Assembly: GCA_030044395.1 (NCBI GenBank)
Contig: JASHVW010000425.1
Span: forward strand, 1-28,129
Source: Verrucomicrobiia bacterium
GTDB lineage: Bacteria; Verrucomicrobiota; Verrucomicrobiia; Limisphaerales; UBA11358
DNA length: 28,129 bases
Reading direction: 5' to 3'
The first letter of the stretch is position 1; every line of letters begins with the position of its first letter. Position numbers and translations under genes: made by a program. The notes beneath the pieces were generated by a model. That model was not told where the DNA came from. It did not search any database and was given only the letters and a program-made list of their open reading frames with translations. This document shows positions 1 to 6,120 of the stretch, piece after piece.

Positions 1-389
1 GGTTCGATCAGGCCGTCAACAATCAAGGCCGAACCCAGGCCGGTGCCCAATCCCAGGAAAAGCATCTTGCCGCGACGATAACTTCCCAGCGCCTGCATCG
101 CGGCGTCGTTAATCATCCTGACCGGCCGTTTGAACGCGGGCGCGAATTTGAATCCCATCCACCCTTTGCCGAGGTTCCACGGTTCCGACATGGGCCGATT
201 GTGGATGACCGGGCCGGGAAACCCGATTGAGACGACGTCATATTTCCAGTCCACAACCAGTTGCCGGACCTTGGCCACCATTCGCTTGGGGGTGAGCTTG
301 GGCCCGGATTCAAATTGCCGGTGCATGGCCTGGCCGGTGGCCAGGACCTTGACGTGGGTTCCGCCGATATCAATGACGAGGATGTTCAT
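1..389 (-). CDS. ROK-family sugar kinase (glucokinase or polyphosphate-glucokinase-like), 3' end cut by the window edge
   Basis: About 129 N-terminal residues are visible; the frame stays open to base 1, so the C-terminus lies outside the window. The protein starts MNILVIDIGGTHVK, the ROK/ASKHA phosphate-binding loop, and continues with a second-phosphate motif (FLGLGTGLGSALIVDG) and an MINDAAMQALG segment carrying the expected catalytic Asp. Family members phosphorylate glucose or related sugars with ATP or polyphosphate in the cytoplasm; the substrate cannot be read from this fragment. It lies 59 bp downstream of the outer-membrane efflux gene on the same strand, so it may be the last gene of that operon. 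The frame also stays open upstream to an ATG at 452 that would form an ATGA overlap with the efflux gene stop. The start at 389 is preferred because it places the IDIGGT motif at the usual N-terminal position. Confidence 0.8.
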   Translation of the reverse strand, partial: MNILVIDIGGTHVKVLATGQAMHRQFESGPKLTPKRMVAKVRQLVVDWKYDVVSIGFPGPVIHNRPMSEPWNLGKGWMGFKFAPAFKRPVRMINDAAMQALGSYRRGKMLFLGLGTGLGSALIVDGLIE

Positions 390-448
390 ATAGAAGCGTT
401 GAAGCGTCGGCATCGCCCGCCCCGTCTTTGGTGGAATGTGGATGAGGG

Positions 449-1903
449 TCATTTGCTGTCGCTTTTGCTTGTCGCCAGGGTTGGTTTGGATTCGTTTTCC
501 CAGCCGCCGCCAAGCGCTTTGTAAAGTTGCACGAGGTCCAGGGAGACGGCCTGGTCGCTTTGGACCAAAGCGTCCTGGGCCGCGTAAAGTGAGCGCTCCG
601 AATCCAACACATGAAGAAAGTCCTCCAGTCCGCTCTTGTAGAGTTGGGTGGACAATTCCAACGCTTGTTGGTTTGCCTCCACCGATTGCAACAGGGACTG
701 GCGCCGGACCTGTTCCTTGGCGTAAGCGGTGAGCGCATTTTCGGCGTCCTCCAAAGCGACCAGCACGGTTTGCTGATAGGCGTCCAGAGCCTCCTCCTGG
801 CGGGCGTTTTGAACCCGAACATTGGCCCGGATGCTGCCCGCCTCGAAGAGTTCCCATTGCACGGTTGGACCGGCGGACCAATAATGGCTGGCATAATTAA
901 TCCAGGTGCCCGCCGACACGCTCTCCAAGCCGGCGAATCCCGTGAGTGAGAACTTTGGAAACAAGTCGGATTTGGCCACGCCAATCCGCGCCGTGGCGGC
1001 GGCCAATTCACGTTCGGCGCTCTGAACATCCGGACGTCGTTGCAGTAAATCCGACGGAAGACCGACGGGAACTTCCGGCGGCGTTGGCGGGATTGGCTTC
1101 TCCGCGGACATCTCATCCAGCAGCGCTCCCGGTTGCCGGCCAAGCAGCACAGCCAGATGATAGGCGGATTGGTTGAATCCCGTCTCGAGAGAAGGCACCT
1201 CGGCGACAGTGGATGATAGCAGCGCCTGGGACTGCTGGACGTCAAGATCGCTGCTCAAGCCGCTTTGAAAACGGTTGCTCGTCAAATCCAGGATGTCCTT
1301 TTGGACCTGGATATTCTGACGCGTAATTACGAGGCGCTGTTGGAAACCGCGCGCCGTGATATAATTCCGCGCCACTTCGGCAAGCAACGAAACCAACACA
1401 TCCTGCCGGTTGAATTCCGCCGCCCCGGTTTCTGCATGCGCCGCTTCCACAGCGCGCCTGGTGCCGCCAAAAATGTCCAATTCCCATGCGGCATCAAAGC
1501 CGGCGTCATAGAGGTTGTAATCGAGGGGGACTCCAAAGCCAGCCAGTGGGGGAAACGAATTTGCTCCATAACGGTTCCGCGAATAGGACGCGGAACTTCC
1601 TATTGAAGGCCATAAGTTGCCGTTGACCACTGCTTGTTGAGCGCGGGCCTCCAGCACATGCGCTTCGGCCAGGCGAAGGGTCAGATTGGATTCGACCGCC
1701 GCAGCCATCAACGAATCCAGGTTGGTGTCGTTAAAATTCTTCCACCAGGCCGCAAGGTCGGGGGAACCGTTCGTTTCGCCGCCGGCAAGGGGCGATTTCC
1801 ATTGGGTCGAGACCTCCGTCCTGGGCGGTTGATAATTCGGTCCCACGGCACAACCGGCGAGGAACGCCAGACACGCCACCACCATGACCAATGCCGGCCT
1901 CAT
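449..1903 (-). CDS. Outer-membrane efflux lipoprotein of the TolC/OprM (NodT) family
   Basis: A 484-residue protein. It should form the trimeric outer-membrane exit duct of a tripartite efflux pump. The N-terminus MRPALVMVVACLAFLAGC is a lipoprotein signal with a perfect lipobox (LAGC, Cys18 lipidated), followed by AVGPNYQPP, the hallmark opening of NodT/OprM proteins. Two OEP repeats follow, with long Ala/Gln/Leu-rich helices and the family phrases LPSDLLQRRPDVQSAERELA and ARIGVAKSDLFPKFSLTG. Length is normal for the family. A longer reading upstream to 2023 has no signal sequence and overlaps the preceding gene, so the ATG at 1903 is used. That ATG overlaps the stop of the kinase-like gene by four bases (ATGA), indicating translational coupling. 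The adjacent EmrA and EmrB homologues are its likely partners. It ends in a Lys/Ser-rich tail. Confidence 0.93.
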   Translation of the reverse strand: MRPALVMVVACLAFLAGCAVGPNYQPPRTEVSTQWKSPLAGGETNGSPDLAAWWKNFNDTNLDSLMAAAVESNLTLRLAEAHVLEARAQQAVVNGNLWPSIGSSASYSRNRYGANSFPPLAGFGVPLDYNLYDAGFDAAWELDIFGGTRRAVEAAHAETGAAEFNRQDVLVSLLAEVARNYITARGFQQRLVITRQNIQVQKDILDLTSNRFQSGLSSDLDVQQSQALLSSTVAEVPSLETGFNQSAYHLAVLLGRQPGALLDEMSAEKPIPPTPPEVPVGLPSDLLQRRPDVQSAERELAAATARIGVAKSDLFPKFSLTGFAGLESVSAGTWINYASHYWSAGPTVQWELFEAGSIRANVRVQNARQEEALDAYQQTVLVALEDAENALTAYAKEQVRRQSLLQSVEANQQALELSTQLYKSGLEDFLHVLDSERSLYAAQDALVQSDQAVSLDLVQLYKALGGGWENESKPTLATSKSDSK

Positions 1904-2544
1904 GATTTGACAGGTTCCTCCTTTTGGTTTGCGGCATTCAATAAATTGAGAATCGTCTCGATGGTGATTTCGTCTCCCATGCCGGTATTGAGCATGACCT
2001 GGAAGAGCTGGCGGTTGGGCCATTCGTGGCCGAAGTGGTGTTTCACAAATTTCCGGCGATCGTCATCCATGGTGTCCACCAATTGAACCGCTTCCGTTTC
2101 ATTGCCGACCCGTTTGAGAATACGACGATACTTGATTTCCCGGGAAGCATACAGGAACACGGAGAAAGTATCGGTGCGATCGCGGAGAAAATGGGGCGCG
2201 CCACGACCGACGATGACGCACGGTTTCTTTTCCGCGGCTCGTTCGATCGTTTGCTGGACGATGGCGACCAGCCGGTCCGAATTCAAAATGGCGAGATCCG
2301 GGGACGGCAGATTCCGGTCAAAGGTCCCCTTCCAAATCAGGTTGACCAATCGTTGGAGCCACGGATCGGCGCGTTCCTCACGACGACGGCAAACGTCAAC
2401 CGGGATTTTTGCCTGTCGGGCAATTTCCTGGGTCAATGTGTCATCGAACAATTTCCAGCCCAGGCGGCCGGCGAGTTTTTCGCCGATGGTGGCGCCGCCC
2501 GCGCCGAATTCCCGATCAATGAGAAGGATTTGTTTCATAAACAT
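1900..2544 (-). CDS. Cytidylate-kinase-like family protein
   Basis: A 214-residue protein. Near the N-terminus it has LLIDREFGAGGATIGEKLA, the glycine-rich nucleotide-binding loop typical of the cytidylate-kinase-like family (Pfam PF13189 from memory), then KLFDDTLTQEIA and a central CVIVGRGAPHFLRD segment, also typical of that family. The family is related to CMP kinases; most members have no assigned substrate, so a nucleotide-kinase fold is supported but CMP as substrate is not. The C-terminal third is basic, with RRKFVKHHFGHEWPN. The gene is embedded in the efflux operon, 8 bp after the MFS pump stop and overlapping the outer-membrane factor by ATGA. The start is uncertain: ATG codons at 2544 and 2538 are in frame and neither has a good ribosome-binding site; 2538 gives MKQILLIDREF. 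Confidence 0.85.
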   Translation of the reverse strand: MFMKQILLIDREFGAGGATIGEKLAGRLGWKLFDDTLTQEIARQAKIPVDVCRRREERADPWLQRLVNLIWKGTFDRNLPSPDLAILNSDRLVAIVQQTIERAAEKKPCVIVGRGAPHFLRDRTDTFSVFLYASREIKYRRILKRVGNETEAVQLVDTMDDDRRKFVKHHFGHEWPNRQLFQVMLNTGMGDEITIETILNLLNAANQKEEPVKS

Positions 2545-2552
2545 TCAAGCGT

Positions 2553-4130
2553 TCAGTCGGCGAGCGCCACAGCGCGGGCCTGGCGGGGCCGTTCAAACAC
2601 GAATGCGCAGAGAAGACAGACGGCGCAAAGGCAGGCCACGACGTAAAACAAATCCATGAATGCCCAATAGGTTGACTGTTGCAGGATCGTGCCGTAGAGC
2701 AAATCGCGCGCCCGGATCAGGGCGTCGCCCGGGTTGAAGCGCATTGCCAACAAATTTTGCGCCGCTGCGAGGTGTTGCCGGTATTGCGGATTTAACGGCG
2801 AAAAATGCCCGACCAAAAACACCTGGTGCGCCTGGGCGTAGCGTTGCAGCATCGTGGATACATAGGAAAGGCCGACGCTGCCGCCGATATTGCGGACCAG
2901 ATTTTGAAGACCGGTGGCGTTGCCGATTTGCTCGTTGCGCAATGTGCCGATGGAAAGGATGGTCAAAGGAACAAAGATGCAGGACGAGCCCAGGCCGGCG
3001 ATGATATTGGGCAGGACGATGCTGGACATGCTCATCTGGAGGTCCAAGCGACTCAGAAGAAAGCTGGCGATCGCCGAGAGGGCAAAACCCAGTGCCACCA
3101 GCATTTTCGGATTGACGCGGCTGGCGAGGGCGCCGACTGCAAGGACGGCGGCCAACGCTCCGACGCCGCGCGGGGTGACGGACAGGCCGGCGTCGAAGGC
3201 TGTGTAACCCATCAGCGACTGCAGAAACAAGGGTTGAAGCGTGATTAACGCGTAGATGACCAGGCCAAACAAGCCAAACAAGGCGCTGCTGACCGCAAAG
3301 TTGCGGTTCTTGAAAATACGCAAATCCACGATGGGATGGTCGGTCAAGAGTTCGCGCACGATGAATCCAACGAACGACACGGCGCAAATAACGGCAAACC
3401 AACGCAACCATACGGCTGAAAACCAGTCCGCGTCCTGCCCCTTGTCGAGGATGATTTGCAAGGTTCCCAGAAACAGGCCCATCAGGCCAAAGCCGATCCC
3501 GTCAATCCGGCCCGGCCGGCGAGCGCGAATGTAGGGTGGGTCTTCGACCACCAGAATCATCAGCAGAACCGCGAGGATGCCGACGGGGAGATTGACATAA
3601 AAAGTCCAACGCCACGAAAACTGGTCGGTGAGCCAGCCGCCCAAGGTGGGACCGACGATGGGAGCGACGACCACGCCCAATCCGAACAAAGCCGTGGCGG
3701 TGCCGCGCTGGGTGGGGGGAAAACTTTCGAGGAGGATGGCTTGGGCCAGGGGCTGCATGGCGCCACCGCCCAATCCCTGGAAGACTCTTGAGACGACGAG
3801 CATCGGCATGGAGGTGGCGACACCACAAGTGACCGAGGCCAAAGTGAACAAGACGGTGCAGGCGACGAGAAAGCGTTTTCTGCCAAAAAAACTGGAGAAC
3901 CAGGCGCTGGCGGGGAGGATGATCGCGTTGGCGACCAGATAGCTTGTGAGCACCCAGGTGGATTCATCCTGAGTGGCGCCGAGATTTCCGGCAATGTATG
4001 GCAGCGCGACGACGACGATGGAGGTGTCCAAAATGACCATGAAAGTCGCCAGCATGACGGGCAGCGCAATCAGCCACGGATTAAAGCGCGGGCGCCATTC
4101 CGTCACTGTCGTGGCAGCGGCATCGCTCAT
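2553..4130 (-). CDS. emrB: Drug:proton antiporter of the DHA2 MFS family (EmrB/QacA type)
   Basis: A 525-residue inner-membrane protein with about 14 hydrophobic segments, the number and length expected for DHA2 antiporters. Family marks include DTSIVVVALPYIA in helix 1, RVFQGLGGGAMQPL, and the antiporter motif C region around VVVAPIVGPTLGGWLTDQ followed by FSWRWTFYVNLPVG. Homologues export hydrophobic drugs or weak acids in exchange for protons and, with an EmrA adaptor and a TolC duct, across both membranes. The start overlaps the stop of the emrA-like gene by ATGA (4127-4130), and the outer-membrane factor is two genes downstream, so all three pump parts are encoded together. The C-terminus is short and basic (FERPRQARAVALAD). 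The class assignment is secure; the drug range cannot be inferred. Confidence 0.95.
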   Translation of the reverse strand: MSDAAATTVTEWRPRFNPWLIALPVMLATFMVILDTSIVVVALPYIAGNLGATQDESTWVLTSYLVANAIILPASAWFSSFFGRKRFLVACTVLFTLASVTCGVATSMPMLVVSRVFQGLGGGAMQPLAQAILLESFPPTQRGTATALFGLGVVVAPIVGPTLGGWLTDQFSWRWTFYVNLPVGILAVLLMILVVEDPPYIRARRPGRIDGIGFGLMGLFLGTLQIILDKGQDADWFSAVWLRWFAVICAVSFVGFIVRELLTDHPIVDLRIFKNRNFAVSSALFGLFGLVIYALITLQPLFLQSLMGYTAFDAGLSVTPRGVGALAAVLAVGALASRVNPKMLVALGFALSAIASFLLSRLDLQMSMSSIVLPNIIAGLGSSCIFVPLTILSIGTLRNEQIGNATGLQNLVRNIGGSVGLSYVSTMLQRYAQAHQVFLVGHFSPLNPQYRQHLAAAQNLLAMRFNPGDALIRARDLLYGTILQQSTYWAFMDLFYVVACLCAVCLLCAFVFERPRQARAVALAD

Positions 4131-5224
4131 TTCACCGTCACCTTCGGATCAACGGACATGCCCGGCGCGATGTCGAGATTGGTCGGCAACGCTTCATCGA
4201 ACACAATTTTGACCGGCACGCGCTGGACGACCTTGACGTAATTACCGACCGCATTTTCCGGAGGCAGCAGGCTGAATCGCGCACCGGTTCCCGTCTGAAG
4301 GCTGTCCACCCTGGCTTTGAGATTTTGATTTGGGTAAGCATCAATATGCACTTCAACCGGGTCCCCCGGTCTCATATAGGTCAATTGCGTTTCCTTGAAA
4401 TTGGCGGTCACCCAGACATTGCGGGGCACCAGCGCCAGCAACGCCAGGCCAGGCTGCACGTAATTGCCCACATCCACGGTGCGAGCGGTGACCCGTCCGG
4501 TTACGGGGGCAATGATTTTCGTGTAGGATAGATTCAATTCGGCCTGCCGGACTCTGGCCTGGGCCTGTTGCACGGAGGCCGCGGCGGTCTCAACATCGGC
4601 CTCGCTCAAAGTCTGCTGCGCTTGCGCCGCTTTGACCTGGCTGTGAGCGGATTCGAGATCGGCCTGGCTTGAACTCGCCTGGGCCTGGGCCAGATCGAAC
4701 GCGCTTTTGGACACGGCCCGGCTTTCGACGGTCTCATAACGCTTGAGATCCGCGCTGGCGCGCTGGTTTTCGGCGTCCGCCGCGACGACTGCCGCCTGGG
4801 CCTCCGCGACCCTGGATTCGCTGACGTTCACCTGCGCCTTGGCGGAATCCAATTGGCTCTGCGCCGCCGCCAAATCGGCCCTGGCATTGGCCAGGCTGGT
4901 TTCGTAATCGCGCGGATCCAGTTCCACCAGCACCTCGCCTTCCCGGACCTCTTCGTTGTCTGTTACCAGCAGTTGCGCGACCTGGCCCGGCACGCGCGAG
5001 CTGACCATGGTGATGTAACCGTCAATAAACGCGTCGTCGGTGTCTTCGTAGGGAGCGATGAAAAAAACATAATAGAGAATCACGACGACGAGCAAAACCA
5101 CCCCGGCAATGCCGCCAATTACGAGCTTTCGTGAGTGCAACCTTTTGCGCGGCGGCGGTACAGGCGGCACGTCCGGCATTCCGGCGTTGCCCGTCTTTTC
5201 GGTATTTTTGTTTTCCTGCTCCAT
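4127..5224 (-). CDS. emrA: EmrA/HlyD-type membrane-fusion protein of a tripartite efflux pump
   Basis: A 365-residue periplasmic adaptor. It has a Pro-rich cytoplasmic N-terminus, one membrane anchor at about residues 34-58 (VIGGIAGVVLLVVVILYYVF), then the DTDDAFIDGYI and VSSRVPGQVAQLLVTDNEEV signatures of EmrA. A lipoyl-like half (EGEVLVELDPRDYE) leads into a long Ala/Gln/Ser-rich coiled coil at about 90-215, and the second half returns with KIIAPVTGRVTARTVDVGNY. It should bridge the MFS pump and the outer-membrane duct. A TTG at 5251 would add nine residues; the ATG at 5224 is chosen because the product then begins MEQENKN and TTG has no supporting site. It is the first gene of the efflux operon, and its stop overlaps the emrB start (ATGA). 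Confidence 0.93.
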   Translation of the reverse strand: MEQENKNTEKTGNAGMPDVPPVPPPRKRLHSRKLVIGGIAGVVLLVVVILYYVFFIAPYEDTDDAFIDGYITMVSSRVPGQVAQLLVTDNEEVREGEVLVELDPRDYETSLANARADLAAAQSQLDSAKAQVNVSESRVAEAQAAVVAADAENQRASADLKRYETVESRAVSKSAFDLAQAQASSSQADLESAHSQVKAAQAQQTLSEADVETAAASVQQAQARVRQAELNLSYTKIIAPVTGRVTARTVDVGNYVQPGLALLALVPRNVWVTANFKETQLTYMRPGDPVEVHIDAYPNQNLKARVDSLQTGTGARFSLLPPENAVGNYVKVVQRVPVKIVFDEALPTNLDIAPGMSVDPKVTVK

Positions 5225-5282
5225 TTTGAATTTACTTTTGCCTAATCTCAATCCAAATGAATTGATCCATCTTAAACAGGCA

Positions 5283-5290
5283 CCCCCCCC
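5283..5290. repeat. G8/C8 homopolymer in the predicted emrA leader
   Basis: Eight consecutive C on the plus strand (G on the transcribed sense strand). The run lies just downstream of the predicted -10 box of the efflux operon, around the expected first bases of the transcript. Runs of this kind can slip during replication; no variation can be seen from one sequence. Confidence 0.9.
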
Positions 5291-5301
5291 TCAACCGCAG
5301 G

Positions 5302-5329
5302 ATTTTATAGCATCTGGAAATTGACGCAA
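5302..5329 (-). promoter_or_regulatory. emrA: Candidate sigma-70-type promoter of the emrA-led operon
   Basis: On the minus strand a -35-like TTGCGT (5324-5329) and a -10-like TAAAAT (5302-5307) are separated by 16 bases; the overlapping hexamer TATAAA is also present. The predicted start of transcription is near 5295, giving a leader of about 70 bases before the ATG at 5224. This is consensus matching only. Confidence 0.4.
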
Positions 5330-5331
5330 TG

Positions 5332-5357
5332 CTTTTTCGCTCTCCTTTTTCGCTCTC
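5332..5357. repeat. Two perfect tandem copies of a 13-bp unit upstream of the emrA promoter
   Basis: On the minus strand GAGAGCGAAAAAG occurs twice without a gap (units 5345-5357 and 5332-5344). The array ends two bases before the -35 hexamer, a position where activators or repressors commonly bind. No regulator gene of the MarR or TetR type is adjacent in this window. Confidence 0.85.
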
Positions 5358-5472
5358 CACGACGCGAGCCGCCATTGAAGGATTCTCATTTTGGACTTAT
5401 CCGCAACGCTCACCCACTCGCTCAATTACAGCCGTTGCCATTTTTACATTTTGCAATCGCAGTGAATCGGGT

Positions 5473-6120
5473 TTATTCCTCCGGCCACCGCGTTTCCCAT
5501 TCAGGATAAACTTCAGGTTTGAGCTGGCCGCGACGGATCAGTTCCTGGAGGTCGCGAATGATGGTGCGGCGCGCCACCTTGAATTCCCGCGCCAAAGCGG
5601 ATACGTTCGGCCGGCGGTTGGATTCACCAATCATTTCAACAATCCTGTTCTGCCGGCTCAACCGGTCGGTTGAACGGCTCAATAAATCCAGGGCGTCCAC
5701 GCGATGGGATCGCTCCAGGGCTTCAAACTGCCGGACGACCTCGGTATCGCCGCATTCGGCCAGCGCGACGGCCACCGTTTTCCGGAGTTCATGCACATCC
5801 ACGGGTTTGGGCAGACAATAGTGGGCGCGACGCGGACCTTGCAGCGCGGCCATTTGCTGCCGGACTTCCAGCGCGCCCGAGACAATGATGATCGGCACGT
5901 GCGGCAGCAGTTGCTTGAGCTCCGGAAGAAAATTCAATCCCAACTCCCCTTGCGCCAATACGTGATCGAGAATGAGCAGGTTCGGCGCGTCGTCGGCCAA
6001 CTTTCTCAGCGCGTCGGTGCCGCTGGTGGCGCGCGTCAGCCGGTATTGGCTCAACGTGTCTTCGTAAATTTCATACTGAAAATCGTCGTCTTCGACGATC
6101 ATTATATGCGTAACGTTCAT
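5473..6120 (-). CDS. Two-component response regulator with C-terminal helix-turn-helix
   Basis: A 215-residue protein. The receiver domain (residues 1-120) has the acidic cluster VEDDD at 9-13, the phospho-acceptor Asp52 in LLILDHV, Ser81 in IIIVSGA and Lys105 in CLPKPV, so all core residues are present. A linker of about 35 residues with QFEALERSHRVDALDLLSR follows, then a helix-turn-helix at about 157-203 (VSALAREFKVARRTIIRDLQ). This resembles DeoR-like or other winged-helix domains rather than the AraC, LuxR or OmpR output types. It should bind DNA when phosphorylated by the overlapping kinase. The start overlaps the kinase stop by ATGA, which supports both the start and the partnership. 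Target genes are unknown; the divergent pseudopilin-like gene is one candidate. Confidence 0.9.
   Translation of the reverse strand: MNVTHIMIVEDDDFQYEIYEDTLSQYRLTRATSGTDALRKLADDAPNLLILDHVLAQGELGLNFLPELKQLLPHVPIIIVSGALEVRQQMAALQGPRRAHYCLPKPVDVHELRKTVAVALAECGDTEVVRQFEALERSHRVDALDLLSRSTDRLSRQNRIVEMIGESNRRPNVSALAREFKVARRTIIRDLQELIRRGQLKPEVYPEWETRWPEE

Noticed and set aside
370..1245. 291-codon open frame on the minus strand overlapping the outer-membrane efflux gene
   Set aside because: It is in another frame of the efflux lipoprotein gene; Arg/Pro/Trp-rich shadow composition.
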